Below, piece after piece: positions 26,662-36,196 of a stretch of 64,000 bases of DNA. Origin of the DNA: Flammeovirgaceae bacterium UBA5008. Lineage in GTDB: Bacteria > Bacteroidota > Bacteroidia > Cytophagales > Cyclobacteriaceae. A program made the translations under genes and the position numbers. The notes under the pieces are model-generated. The model was not told the origin of the DNA, ran no database searches, and worked only from the letters and a program-made list of their open reading frames with translations. The DNA lies in contig DGYK01000049.1 in assembly GCA_002398365.1 (NCBI GenBank), positions 9,701 through 73,700 of the forward strand, read 5' to 3'. Every line of letters begins with the position of its first letter. Position 1 is the stretch's first letter.

Positions 26662-27153
26662 ATGGATATCCAAATTTCACCTTATCTGACATCCTCAGTA
26701 GCCGATGATCAAATCAAGAACTTAGTTCGATCGATTCGCATACAAGATCACCAGCTTCCTGCCAATGGATCGTATGATACGGATTTGTTAAATATCAAAG
26801 AATACTATTTGAATAGAAATGGAAATTTCTGGGTAGCTATGAATAAAGACCGAGTACTTGGAACCATTGCGGTGGTTCCGGTTGGTGACGAACTATTTGT
26901 TTTAAGGAAAATGTTTGTAGATCCGGAGTTTCGAGGAGCACCTCACTACCTCGCTAAACAATTGTTAGATGTATTCATGGATTATACGCTGACTCGTGGC
27001 GCAAAAACCATCTGCCTTGGAACATCATCATCATATGTTCGGGCAAACGGATTTTATTTGAAACATGGATTTACGAAAATGTCGGACGACCAATTTCCCG
27101 CTGAGTTTAAAAACCCACTCGATGATATCTTTTACCAGAAGGTTATAAAATGA
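26662..27153 (+). CDS. GNAT-family N-acetyltransferase
   Basis: 163 aa. NFWVAMNKDRVLGTIAVVPVG and VLRKMFVDPEFRG are the beta4 and acetyl-CoA-binding regions; the pantetheine motif (R/Q-x-x-G-x-G/A) is represented by FRGAPHYLAKQLL. YLKHGF is the usual C-terminal motif. I prefer ATG 26662; a GTG at 26641 would add seven residues. The substrate is unknown. Confidence 0.85.
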   Translation: MDIQISPYLTSSVADDQIKNLVRSIRIQDHQLPANGSYDTDLLNIKEYYLNRNGNFWVAMNKDRVLGTIAVVPVGDELFVLRKMFVDPEFRGAPHYLAKQLLDVFMDYTLTRGAKTICLGTSSSYVRANGFYLKHGFTKMSDDQFPAEFKNPLDDIFYQKVIK

Positions 27154-27172
27154 AGCCTCTTTAGTATCCTAA

Positions 27173-27439
27173 TTATTTCTTTTTAGCAAGTTCTTTCAGA
27201 CGAAGTTCATTGGTCATTTCAATTGCCATACGCTCGGCTTGTATCATTCTTTGTTGTTGTTTCTCTGCCTCTGACTTACACTGGATTAAATCTCTCTGCA
27301 ATTCAACTAATTTAGCCATGCAATCATGACTTTGTGCTTCCAGTTCAAGCGCTTCTCCGCGTTGAACAAAAGCAAAAATGAAAGAGAGAACTGAAGCGAT
27401 TGTCAGGATTGCAATGATTAAATTTTTAATCATACTCAT
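27173..27439 (-). CDS. Small membrane protein with coiled coil
   Basis: 88 aa: one N-terminal membrane span (IIAILTIASVLSFIFAFV) then a Gln/Glu/Lys-rich amphipathic helix that should form a coiled coil. It follows the transglutaminase gene after 5 bases on the same strand and may be its partner. Function unknown. Confidence 0.7.
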   Translation of the reverse strand: MSMIKNLIIAILTIASVLSFIFAFVQRGEALELEAQSHDCMAKLVELQRDLIQCKSEAEKQQQRMIQAERMAIEMTNELRLKELAKKK

Positions 27440-27444
27440 TTTAT

Positions 27445-28623
27445 TTAAACGCCTACTTCACCAATTTTATACTCCGCGATGGTGTGATACCATGAGTCAA
27501 ACACATTGAATTTTACTCCAATTTTTAGCCGATCCGATCCTGGTTTATATATTATACTAAATCGATCCTTCTCTTTTTTAAACGGGATCCATTGTTCACC
27601 ATCGATCAACATGATCTTTTCCGCATAATCTGATTGAAAGATGAATGTATATTCTTGGCCTTTTTCAAGCATAGGTTGAATGGGCATTTCAATCTGGTAT
27701 ACTGGAAGTTCAATTGGATATAGCTTCACTAATTCATTCAATTTTCCGGAAAGAAGTAAATCCAAGTATACATCGCTATCAAGTCCTAGCGAAACATATA
27801 AACTACTCACCTTCGGCAACGATTCATACTGTGCCAGTGTAATCGGGTTTGGAATGAACTGCCATTTTTCCTCTTCCGGCAAATGCGTTAAAAGAAATGC
27901 ACTGGGTTTCATACAAAACCAAACATCATTAAACCGATCAATTGATTTTAACTGATTATTTTTCGTTATGCCATAACCATTTCCCCATGTCGCATCGATG
28001 AGCATCCACTCGCCATCGATCTTTACCGCATTCCACGCATGATTAGTATCGGTAAATTTCTGATTCGGTGTAAAGCTATAACCCTTTGAATAGCCGCTGA
28101 TGGATACAGCCTCTAAACCCATAGTCGTAGCTAACTTTTCAAACAAAGCACTATAACCTGAGCATACCGCGTTCCTTCTTGCCAGCACGCTTTCGGCTGA
28201 ATCACTCCTTTCTATATAGCTTCCGGAATTATACCCTTCATCATCATAATGTATATGAGTTGCGACCCATGTAAACGCCAAACGAGCTTTTTCCATTTCA
28301 CTATTAGCCCGTTTGTTGAGATACGCGGCCAGTGATGGAATGGAGCGCGCATTTTTTTCGGGCGTATTGCGTGCGTAGCGATCCAGCGCATCGAACTTAC
28401 CTGCTTTTAATTGCTTTGGAATTCTGGGGCGAGCCTGTTGCTTTTTTGCGGGCTGTTCAATGTTAAGCGAATCTGCTTGTGAAAAGTCATTTGAATCTTT
28501 GGTTAATTTCTTTAGCCACTGATCTACATTTGACTTAAAGACAGGATTATTTTCATAACCATACAAAAATGAGGCTGCCATCAGGATTAAAAACAAAAGA
28601 AATAGTAAGCGCTTCATAACCAC
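27445..28623 (-). CDS. Secreted/anchored transglutaminase-like protein
   Basis: 392 aa. N-terminal membrane or signal segment (LLFLLFLILMAASFLYGY), a linker, then a transglutaminase core with the Cys in RRNAVCSGYSALF, His in TNHAWNAVKI and Asp in MLIDATWGNG. Residues from about 290 form a beta domain with repeated EYTFIFQSDYAEKIMLI-type strands. Such proteins act as peptidases or crosslinkers outside the cytoplasm. The small coiled-coil protein gene follows directly. Confidence 0.88.
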   Translation of the reverse strand: MVMKRLLFLLFLILMAASFLYGYENNPVFKSNVDQWLKKLTKDSNDFSQADSLNIEQPAKKQQARPRIPKQLKAGKFDALDRYARNTPEKNARSIPSLAAYLNKRANSEMEKARLAFTWVATHIHYDDEGYNSGSYIERSDSAESVLARRNAVCSGYSALFEKLATTMGLEAVSISGYSKGYSFTPNQKFTDTNHAWNAVKIDGEWMLIDATWGNGYGITKNNQLKSIDRFNDVWFCMKPSAFLLTHLPEEEKWQFIPNPITLAQYESLPKVSSLYVSLGLDSDVYLDLLLSGKLNELVKLYPIELPVYQIEMPIQPMLEKGQEYTFIFQSDYAEKIMLIDGEQWIPFKKEKDRFSIIYKPGSDRLKIGVKFNVFDSWYHTIAEYKIGEVGV

Positions 28624-28658
28624 ATAAATTATGTTTTCAATTCCTTTGGTTTACTATT

Positions 28659-29342
28659 CTAATTAATCGGGCTGGCCATCACAAATGAAAATGTAGGCAA
28701 CGCAAATTGCGAATCGCTAACTGGTTCAGATTTGTATTCTATAGCGGTTTGTACAACATAAGCCATAAATGCCTTTTGCTCGACCTTTAATGGCAGGCAC
28801 TTGATCTTTCCAATAATTTGTGCCCAGTGCCCGTATTTATGATCCTTAAACAATTTAGGGTCTACTTTCAAATAATTGCTATTGTACCAAAGTTTCATCT
28901 CTCCCAACTTTGACTTCAGCACAATTGTTTTGCAAGGAATACCCAAAATAATTTCTGTGTCGGTTCCATCCACAAACTCTACCAACTCATCCATATACTT
29001 TCTGCTGTCTACAGTAATGGCGGTGTCTGAATTCATTTGCCACGAATACAACAATTTGTCTTTGGGACTATAAGCCTGGTATCCTTTCCCTTTGGCGGTC
29101 TCTATTTCAGAGATGTACTGATTATTTTTATAGTAATATTTTTGGGTTGCATAGCCTCGCTGCCCGAACTGCTCCTTAGCCAACTTTTGCCAAGTACTGT
29201 CCGGGATCAATTTGGGATTGGGGTTGTTCATTTCCATTTTAAACAGTATCCAACCTTCAAAAGATTGACTAAATGAAGTTGAAAAGCTCGTGACGAATAA
29301 AATCGCTAAGCTGAAAATGTGCACTCGAAATGAAGATCGCAT
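28659..29342 (-). CDS. Secreted DUF4412/GLPGLI-like protein
   Basis: 227 aa with a signal peptide (IFSLAILFVTSFSTSFSQ). The core (SFEGWILFKMEM, YKNNQYISEIE, ILGIPCKTIVLKSKLGEMKLWYN) resembles DUF4412 or GLPGLI proteins, outer beta-rich proteins common in Bacteroidota. Exact family is uncertain. It precedes the transglutaminase gene by 35 bases. Confidence 0.65.
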   Translation of the reverse strand: MRSSFRVHIFSLAILFVTSFSTSFSQSFEGWILFKMEMNNPNPKLIPDSTWQKLAKEQFGQRGYATQKYYYKNNQYISEIETAKGKGYQAYSPKDKLLYSWQMNSDTAITVDSRKYMDELVEFVDGTDTEIILGIPCKTIVLKSKLGEMKLWYNSNYLKVDPKLFKDHKYGHWAQIIGKIKCLPLKVEQKAFMAYVVQTAIEYKSEPVSDSQFALPTFSFVMASPIN

Positions 29343-29441
29343 GGTAGTTAACTTGAGTTGATTTAGAACTCCTTAAAAATACCGATGCATTTTATTGTTT
29401 GCAAATTACTGCATTGATTTTCCGAATGCGTCATGTGCCAG

Positions 29442-29936
29442 TTACTCGTGCTCGCTCTCCACCCGCTCCATCAGGTTCTCATGATCGTGAGAGATAAACA
29501 AAACTGTTTTGCTGAGTTTGGTCAATTCAATATTGAGCGCTACAGAAGGCTTCAGCATCGGTACGAGCGCATCATAGATTTCGATTTTAAGAGGCGGTAG
29601 TGTTGACACTAAATAGGTTCTGTCCGCTTTCTTTTCAATATAAAAATCATCCGTCACCAATACCACTTTCTTTTGTCCAACAATCTCAATCATTTTGAGA
29701 ATATTCTTTGAGGCAAGCAGCGGAATAAGCATGCATATACATCCCACAACCATCCAAACGCGCATACTTAAAGTGTGTGCCGGTTTAAAACCCATCAGAT
29801 AGGCTGTACCTAAGGCCATGAATAGCAACACAATAAGTCCCAGAGCGGCAACTGTGCCTAAAATTAAAGTTAAAATAATATGACTTCTGATTCGCCTTTT
29901 ATCCGCCTCCGTCAATTCCTTTTCTGTCATTCGCAC
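29442..29936 (-). CDS. Two-span membrane protein of unknown function
   Basis: 164 aa with two membrane helices (about 20-45 and 60-80) followed by an 80-residue cytoplasmic or periplasmic domain (VVLVTDDFYIEKKADR to FISHDHENLMERVESEHE). No homologous motif recognised. Confidence 0.65.
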   Translation of the reverse strand: MRMTEKELTEADKRRIRSHIILTLILGTVAALGLIVLLFMALGTAYLMGFKPAHTLSMRVWMVVGCICMLIPLLASKNILKMIEIVGQKKVVLVTDDFYIEKKADRTYLVSTLPPLKIEIYDALVPMLKPSVALNIELTKLSKTVLFISHDHENLMERVESEHE

Positions 29937-29998
29937 GTCCTATTTAATACACCTAATCGCGTGCAAGTTCGACCATCTCTCTCACATCCCCAAAAAAA

Positions 29999-30077
29999 AA
30001 CCTGTCGTAAAATCTCTACAAATCATGTAGCGATTTCATGACAAGAAAGTCGTGTATTCTTTTATATTACCGCGCGA
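29999..30077. repeat. Palindromic intergenic repeat, copy 1
   Basis: Arms TGTCGTAAAATCTCTACA (30003-30020) and an 18-base near-complement (30026-30043) form an imperfect hairpin, followed by a conserved tail GTATTCTTTTATATTACCGC. The same hairpin and tail occur at 61115-61192. An A-run precedes both copies. Confidence 0.8.
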
Positions 30078-30171
30078 AAATTGGAATTGAATAACGAGCT
30101 GCAAGAAAGCTGTGCAATGCAACTAACGATAGCTTTTAATTTAAAATAGATTGAATCATGCATATTTAAAA

Positions 30172-30207
30172 CCAAAAAAATCCTGAGCTCATCACTCAGG
30201 ATTTTTT
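30172..30207. terminator. Strong bidirectional intrinsic terminator
   Basis: TCCTGAG, 7-base loop, CTCAGGA with seven A before and six T after. On the minus strand it ends the transcript of the conserved small gene at 30249. Confidence 0.9.
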
Positions 30208-30213
30208 AAAACT

Positions 30214-30247
30214 TGGTACATGCAGCCTTGCTGCATAAGCCCGTACC
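30214..30247 (-). other. Bulged hairpin after the 30249 gene
   Basis: TGGTAC and ATGCAGC on one arm, GCTGCAT and GTACCA on the other with six unpaired bases (AAGCCC). It lies between the gene's stop and its terminator. I see no tRNA or known riboswitch in it. Confidence 0.5.
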
Positions 30248-30248
30248 A

Positions 30249-30623
30249 TTAGGCCACCTTCACCGGAGCAACAGAAGCTTTCCGCTTGCGCTTCTTGTAC
30301 TCCGATTTTTTCTTGAGACCGAGCGATTCAGCCTCGTTGCTGTCGGGGCCAAATTGCGCCAACGTCTGTGCTTTACAGCCCAGCAAGGTGTTGTGCAATC
30401 TCCACTCGGCAGCAATGGCACTCGCACGTTGCGCGCGCCACTTTACCTCGGCTTCCGCTTCCATACGCCTTGCATCCAACACTTGGTTGAAATGCGCAGC
30501 GGCTGTCTCTTTCGCGAACTCCTCTTTCTTAGGAGCATAATCGGGCATGGCCGCCAAATTGTTGTAGGCCACTAGGTTGCTCTCTGCTACTTTAGAGCTC
30601 AACCTTCGCTTGGGAGTATCCAT
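30249..30623 (-). CDS. Conserved Bacteroidota protein of unknown function
   Basis: 124 aa, helical and charged. It has KRRLSSKVAESNLVAYNNLA at the start, many Ala/Glu-rich helices, and ends with FGPDSNEAESLGLKKKSEYK plus a basic tail. From memory, proteins with this layout (a YGxDSxE motif and a KKSExKRxxR-like tail) recur in Cytophagales as unannotated proteins, but I cannot name the family. The terminator pair after it supports real expression. It stands alone at the edge of a repeat-rich stretch. Confidence 0.7.
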   Translation of the reverse strand: MDTPKRRLSSKVAESNLVAYNNLAAMPDYAPKKEEFAKETAAAHFNQVLDARRMEAEAEVKWRAQRASAIAAEWRLHNTLLGCKAQTLAQFGPDSNEAESLGLKKKSEYKKRKRKASVAPVKVA

Positions 30624-30698
30624 ATTTTTGTATGGGTTACGGGGTTAAACATATGACCAGAACCACAGCGTCCACTACAGACACTATGATGCGTTCAT

Positions 30699-30818
30699 CA
30701 AAAGCACACGATTGATGCCCTCGTGCCTTGGTAATGGGGCACAAGGGCACTGGCTTCTACTTTTTGTTTACCCGCAGAAAATCGTTCTGCCCAAAAAATA
30801 GAACCGCATGTGCTTTTG
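30699..30818. ncRNA. Candidate structured RNA (three stems)
   Basis: Outer arms CAAAAGCACA (30699-30708) and TGTGCTTTTG (30809-30818) pair perfectly and enclose two internal hairpins: GCCCTCGTGCC with GGCACAAGGGC (30717-30748, one mismatch) and GCAGA with TCTGC (30775-30791). This gives a three-way-junction fold. No covariation evidence is available, and strand is undetermined. The region 30624-31452 otherwise holds no gene except the tandem array below. Confidence 0.4.
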
Positions 30819-30878
30819 CGAAGACCCTTTGATTAAAAAATAGGAGGCTTTGCAGACCTACATGACTCCTGTAAACGC

Positions 30879-31100
30879 TACAAGAAGCTTGCAGCCTTTG
30901 CAAGAGGCTTTGCAGGTCTAACAAGAAGCTTTGCAGCTCTTACAAGAAGCTTGCAGCGCTTACAAGAAGCTTGCAGCGTCTACAAGAAGCTTGTAACGCC
31001 AACAAGAAACTTGCAGCGCCTGCAAGAAGCTTGCAGCGTCTACAAGAAGCTTGCAGCGTCTACAAGAAGCTTGCAACGTCTGCAAGAAGCTTGCGCGCTC
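30879..31100. repeat. 20-bp tandem repeat array
   Basis: Eight head-to-tail units of exactly 20 bp (30941-31100), consensus CAAGAAGCTTGCAGCG plus four variable bases, preceded by about three looser 21-22-bp units. Each unit holds a HindIII-like AAGCTT. Unit length is not a multiple of three, and no gene is supported inside it. There are no spacers, so it is not CRISPR. Confidence 0.9.
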
Positions 31101-31452
31101 TGCAATCAACCATTCCTTGCGAGAATAAATGATCGGCTTGCACGTCAAGCCTACCTCCTACTTTTCAATCACTGGTGGTGGTAACGTTTTACCACCGCGC
31201 ACGTGCAATTGCTTTCCAAACAGCGTGCCAAAATAAAATCGTGGAAATTGATAGTAATTTTGAGGTTTCTAAAAGTGCGGAGTAAAAATTATACGATATA
31301 TAACGAAATCACTAACGATATATAAAGAAAAATGACTTTTGACTGCAGTCAATTATCGCCTTGCATAAACAAAGTCAGAGTAAAGCCCGATCATTCTGAA
31401 ATGACAATAATTATTTGATATTTGTTATTTTTAGCCAACCTAGACCGCGTTT

Positions 31453-34400
31453 TTGTACATGAAATCCCCACGCCCCCACCATCCTTGGTGCATCCTTGTT
31501 TTGGCTTTGCTGGGATTTCAACTAGCCGAAGCTCAATCTTACCCATTCAGGCATATTACTACCAATGAAGGGTTATTGAGCAGCAATGTGCTCTCCATCT
31601 TACAAGATCATCAGGGTTTTTACTGGTTCGGCTCCGAAGAAGGTTTGCAACGCTATGACGGGTATTCATTCAAGAATTACCACTTTCAGCAATCCGACTC
31701 GCTCAGCCTCAGCAGCAACATCATTCAATATCTGTTTGAAGACAGCAAGCATAACTTATGGGTAGGCACGTTTGATGCAGGTCTTTGTTGGTATGATCGC
31801 GAAAACGATCGGTTTATTCGTTTCCGTCACGATCCGACAAATCCGCAATCGCTCATCGGTAACTTTGTGCAAACCATCTACGAAAGTAATGCCGGCCGAC
31901 TTTACATTTCTGTAGTAGGTCAGGGTATTAGTTCCTTCCAGATACCCGATCAAATCCATCCAAACATACAATTTACCAATCATACATTTAACATCGCTCC
32001 GGATGTAGCCAACCATTGGGCCAGTGCGATTGTCGAAAATATGAATGGCTTGCTTGTAGCGGTGAACGGAGATGGCGTGAATCAATACAATCCAACTACG
32101 GGCGCATTTACACGTCTCTTTCGCGATACGGTAAATCTCCGTGTGCAGGCTCTTTATTGCGATAGCAAACAACGGTTATGGATTGGAACATGGTCAGACG
32201 GATTGTATGTCTACGATCGTCAAACCAAAAAAATATTTCAGCATCGGGCCGGTGAAAATTCCGGTGAACTCATCAGCAATCAGATCTATTCTGTGAAAGA
32301 ATCTAACGATGGCACGATTTGGATCGGAACAGAAAATGGTATTAATATACTCGAAAAGAATGCCGACCCGTTTACTGATCAACCGTTTGTGCGATTGCAA
32401 CACAACGAGTATGACAATGAAAGCCTGCTTTCTAATTCGATCAAATGCTTGTATGTCGACAAACAAAACAGCGTATGGGCAGCTACGTATTTTGGTGGAG
32501 TTAACGTCTACGATCAAAATGCACAAAAGTTCAATGTTTACAAATCTGTTATCGGTAATCCTTCCGGGCTGACTCACAACAACATATTTGCGTTGGAAGA
32601 AGATCAAAACGGTACGGTATGGGTTGGTACCGATGGAGGTGGCCTGAACTATACTGAGTCATTTTTAAATCATTCAACAAAAGTTCCTTTGTTTCAAAAA
32701 ATTCCTCTGATCCATCAAGGGCGTCAAGCAGAAAAAATAAAATGTATGCGTGCTGATGGAAAAGGAAATATTTGGGTTGGCACCTGGGGCGATGGGTTGT
32801 TTAAAGTAAATGTTGCCACAAAACAGGCATTACATGTGGAAATGGTAGCCATGCATGGAACCGAACTTCCTGTCAAGGAGATTTTAACTATAGAAACGGA
32901 TTCGCTGGATAATTTATGGATTGGCACTTTTGGATTTGGTGTACTTCATTATAATCCACAAGAAGATACATATCAGCAATACCTGCATGCTTTTGGAAAT
33001 TTGAATCCGGAGATTAATAAGGTAAACGATGTGCATCTTGATAAAAGCGGACGTGTGTGGGTGGCGCGCGATGGTGGTGGTTTATCTATGATAGACTCTA
33101 AAACAGGAACTTATTCGGTCATTCAAAACGGAGCATTGAATGGATCAATTACCATTGCCTCTATTCTGGAAGATAGTCAGGGCAATTTATGGTTGTGTAC
33201 CAATGCGCAAGGCATCATACAATTCAATCCAAAAACAAATCAGCTTAAAATCTATGATCAAGAGAGTGGACTACCTACCAACACCGTCATGGCTGCGTTG
33301 GAAGAACCTGGAGCTGATAAAATATGGATCAGTACCAACAAGGGCATTTCGTCCATTCATCTTCCCTCGAAGCGCATTCAAAACTTTTATTCTTCCGATG
33401 GGTTACCCCGAAATCAATTTAACAACTGCGCGTTACGTTACTCTAAAAACGGTTGGATGCTTTTTGGTAATCTGAAAGGGTTAGTTACTTATCAACCGGA
33501 AACCATTCGGATAGATGTTTACAATCCACCACTGGCGTTTACAGAACTGCGAATCAACAACAAAGAGGTAGTCATTGGTGAGGCATCGCCTTTGAAACGA
33601 AACATCACTGTAACCAATCAAGTCACCTTGCGGCATACAGAGAACTCTTTCAGCATCGCATTTGCAGCTATTTTGATTGAGCCCACTCCTACTACACGTT
33701 ACAGCTATCGGCTTGAGAATTTTAACGATCAGTGGATTGATATTGGTTTAGATCGCAAAATTACTTTCACTGCATTGCCTCCGGGCGATTATGTGTTGCG
33801 TGTAAAAGCGACCAACAACCTAGGACAATACATGGATCACACGTTGTCGCTGAATATACAGATTCAACCGGCCTGGTGGGAAACACTTTATTTTAAATTC
33901 TCCGTGTTGGCCATAATCCTGATGGGAATTTACTTTTTCATACTCCTTCGCACACGCTATCTGAACCGGCAACGTGTGGCGTTGCAGCAGCAGGTAGCTA
34001 TCGCCACACAAGAGATCAAAAGCAAAAATCAGGAACTTGTATCGCGCGTGGAGATGATCAGTCAGCAAAACGCTACACTTAAAAAGCAACGCGATGAAAT
34101 AGCTCTGCGCGATAATGAGATTCTGGCGCAAAACGAAGAGTTGACTTCGCAAAACGAATTGATTCAAGAGCATCGTAAAAACTTGGAAGAAGCACATGCC
34201 CGGTTAAAAGGAATGAATGATCAACTGGAGGAGTTGGTGCATCAGCGTACGCTCAAACTGGAAGCAACCATTCAGGAATTAGATACGGTGGTAGCAGAGT
34301 TGGATCGTTTTGTTTACAGTGCCTCGCACGACTTGAGTGCTCCGTTAAAATCGGTGTTGGGATTAATCAATATCTCCCGCAAGGAAACCGATAAAAGTCA

Positions 34401-34971
34401 GCTCGACATCTACCACGATTACATGGAGCGAAGCATTACTAAATTGGAGCACGTGATCAACAGTTTGGTAGAATTCTCACGCAACACACACCACCCGCTC
34501 AAACACGAAGCGTTGAATTTACATCGATTAGTGAATGAGGTGTTTGAGGAGTTGGCCTTTTGGCCCGAGGCAATTCACATTCACATGAAGAATGAAATTG
34601 CCCAAGATTTGATACTAAACTCTGATCCGGATCGGATGAAAGTAATTTTACACAATCTGGTAGGGAACGCTATCAAATATGCAGATGTAACCAAAGATCA
34701 ACCCTCGGTGTGGGTGAGCGCCACGCATACAGATAGTATTTGTAAACTCTTCATTACCGACAATGGCATCGGCATTGAACCACATCATCAGCAACGGATT
34801 TTTGATATGTACTACCGGGCCAGCGACCGATCGAAAGGATCGGGCTTGGGATTATTTATTGTGAAAGAAACCGTTAAAAAACTAGGTGGCCGTATTCTGC
34901 TTAGATCAGATTATGGTCTTGGATCGCAGTTTGAGATTACGTTACCATCGCATTCCGATACTTCGAGTTAG
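31453..34971 (+). CDS. Two-component sensor kinase with beta-propeller ligand domain
   Basis: 1172 aa. Signal peptide (ILVLALLGFQLAEAQ), then about 14 two-component-propeller blades (repeated W-x-G-T, such as LWVGTFDAGL, IWIGTENGI, VWVGTDGGGL) to about residue 690, a Y_Y_Y domain (TRYSYRLENFNDQWIDIG), one membrane helix (about 815-835), a long coiled coil, then HisKA with H959 in SASHDLSAPLKSVLG and HATPase_c (NLVGNAIKYAD, DNGIGI, GSGLGLFIV). Unlike classic hybrid HTCS proteins it has no receiver and no AraC domain, so it needs a separate regulator, which is not adjacent. Polysaccharide or related ligand sensing is the usual role of this architecture. Confidence 0.93.
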   Translation: MYMKSPRPHHPWCILVLALLGFQLAEAQSYPFRHITTNEGLLSSNVLSILQDHQGFYWFGSEEGLQRYDGYSFKNYHFQQSDSLSLSSNIIQYLFEDSKHNLWVGTFDAGLCWYDRENDRFIRFRHDPTNPQSLIGNFVQTIYESNAGRLYISVVGQGISSFQIPDQIHPNIQFTNHTFNIAPDVANHWASAIVENMNGLLVAVNGDGVNQYNPTTGAFTRLFRDTVNLRVQALYCDSKQRLWIGTWSDGLYVYDRQTKKIFQHRAGENSGELISNQIYSVKESNDGTIWIGTENGINILEKNADPFTDQPFVRLQHNEYDNESLLSNSIKCLYVDKQNSVWAATYFGGVNVYDQNAQKFNVYKSVIGNPSGLTHNNIFALEEDQNGTVWVGTDGGGLNYTESFLNHSTKVPLFQKIPLIHQGRQAEKIKCMRADGKGNIWVGTWGDGLFKVNVATKQALHVEMVAMHGTELPVKEILTIETDSLDNLWIGTFGFGVLHYNPQEDTYQQYLHAFGNLNPEINKVNDVHLDKSGRVWVARDGGGLSMIDSKTGTYSVIQNGALNGSITIASILEDSQGNLWLCTNAQGIIQFNPKTNQLKIYDQESGLPTNTVMAALEEPGADKIWISTNKGISSIHLPSKRIQNFYSSDGLPRNQFNNCALRYSKNGWMLFGNLKGLVTYQPETIRIDVYNPPLAFTELRINNKEVVIGEASPLKRNITVTNQVTLRHTENSFSIAFAAILIEPTPTTRYSYRLENFNDQWIDIGLDRKITFTALPPGDYVLRVKATNNLGQYMDHTLSLNIQIQPAWWETLYFKFSVLAIILMGIYFFILLRTRYLNRQRVALQQQVAIATQEIKSKNQELVSRVEMISQQNATLKKQRDEIALRDNEILAQNEELTSQNELIQEHRKNLEEAHARLKGMNDQLEELVHQRTLKLEATIQELDTVVAELDRFVYSASHDLSAPLKSVLGLINISRKETDKSQLDIYHDYMERSITKLEHVINSLVEFSRNTHHPLKHEALNLHRLVNEVFEELAFWPEAIHIHMKNEIAQDLILNSDPDRMKVILHNLVGNAIKYADVTKDQPSVWVSATHTDSICKLFITDNGIGIEPHHQQRIFDMYYRASDRSKGSGLGLFIVKETVKKLGGRILLRSDYGLGSQFEITLPSHSDTSS

Positions 34972-34995
34972 AAATTCTGCTGCGCTACTATCCTT

Positions 34996-36195
34996 CTACA
35001 AAAATCGAACGTGATCAAATTTTTGCCCGAGTATGGAAGCACTATCGCTTTGCAACCATTGGTCAATAACGGTGGCATAGATTCTTCTGAAATCGATCGA
35101 ATGAATCAGATCGCCTTCATCGAGTTGTTGTAAATTGGGAGTCTCGTTAAAGAATCCTTTCTTCTTCAACGACTTGCTGATCAGAAAAAGATTATTGGCG
35201 GTGCCATGGTCGGTGCCACCTCCGGCATTCTGTGCTACTCTCCTGCCAAACTCCGAGAAAGTCATGATCAACACATCATCCAATGCTCCTTGTTGTTGCA
35301 GATCATCTGTAAATGCTTTCACCGCTTCGGCATACACTTTTAACAATTGTTCATGCGCGGGTGCTTGCCGCACATGCGTGTCAAATCCTGCGAGCGAAGC
35401 ATAATACACACGCGTGTCTACTCCACTTCGAATCAATTGTGCAATCGTCTTGAGTTGACCTGCAAAAGGAGTGGTTGGATAGGTAATTCCCGCATGGGCT
35501 ACTTTGCTTTTCGAATAAATGTAATCACTGGAAGACACGCTTTCGGCCAGCGTTTTGTAGAGGTAAGCCACATTCGGTTCATCGTGCGTGGCACCGTCTG
35601 CCTCACTTAATTTTTGAAACAGATTCCCATGCAGTGCTTCGTATAGACGTTTGGGGTTGCGCATCGCCATCCCTTTGTAATGTTCGCCTTTGAGCGCCAA
35701 ACTCAACACATCATCAATTTCAATGGCATGATGTGCGCCTCCGTTTCCGGTGCAACTCGCATCCAGGTAGCGCCCGAGCCATCCGGTGCGTAAATATTCA
35801 GTGGCACTGCTGCCGGTGTTCCAGATATCCATAGATCGAAAGTGAGAACGATCCGGGTTGGGATAGCCTACGTTGTTGATGATGGTCAAATATCCCTGAT
35901 CATACAGCGAACGCAACGGAGCAAGCGAAGGATGAAACCCCAACTCATCGGCCACTTCGATGACCTGCTTGCGTGGTACGGCAAGTTGTGGGCGAAGTTG
36001 ATAGTATACATCATTCCGATAAGGCACGATGGTATTCAATCCGTCATTGCCTCCGGAAAGCTGCAGCACCACGAGCTTTTTAAATCCGGGAATGGACGCG
36101 TGTTCCATCGCTTTCAGGAAGCTGGGTATCAACATGGTGCCGGCTGTTGCCAACATGGATTTCTTCAAAAACACTCTTCGGTTGTGCATCGCCAT
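34996..36195 (-). CDS. DUF1501 protein with Tat signal
   Basis: 399 aa. Starts MAMHNRRVFLKKSMLATAGT, a twin-arginine signal. The body has the DUF1501 features LVVLQLSGGNDGLNTIVPY and MTFSEFGRRVAQNAGGGTDHG (sulfatase-like alkaline-phosphatase fold). I chose the ATG one base after the DUF1800 stop because earlier in-frame codons lie inside that gene. DUF1501 and DUF1800 proteins are usually paired and exported; their shared substrate is not firmly known. Confidence 0.9.
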   Translation of the reverse strand: MAMHNRRVFLKKSMLATAGTMLIPSFLKAMEHASIPGFKKLVVLQLSGGNDGLNTIVPYRNDVYYQLRPQLAVPRKQVIEVADELGFHPSLAPLRSLYDQGYLTIINNVGYPNPDRSHFRSMDIWNTGSSATEYLRTGWLGRYLDASCTGNGGAHHAIEIDDVLSLALKGEHYKGMAMRNPKRLYEALHGNLFQKLSEADGATHDEPNVAYLYKTLAESVSSSDYIYSKSKVAHAGITYPTTPFAGQLKTIAQLIRSGVDTRVYYASLAGFDTHVRQAPAHEQLLKVYAEAVKAFTDDLQQQGALDDVLIMTFSEFGRRVAQNAGGGTDHGTANNLFLISKSLKKKGFFNETPNLQQLDEGDLIHSIDFRRIYATVIDQWLQSDSASILGQKFDHVRFL

Positions 36196-36196
36196 T

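Noticed and set aside
30214..30247. tRNA or riboswitch at the hairpin after the 30249 gene
   Set aside because: No anticodon arm, T loop or conserved ligand-binding core could be found.
30879..31100. CRISPR array
   Set aside because: Units are contiguous, without spacers, and no cas gene is near. The 21-bp arrays fail for the same reason.
30951..31184. 77-codon frame in the 20-bp array
   Set aside because: Twenty-base units shift frame; the repeat explains the open frame.
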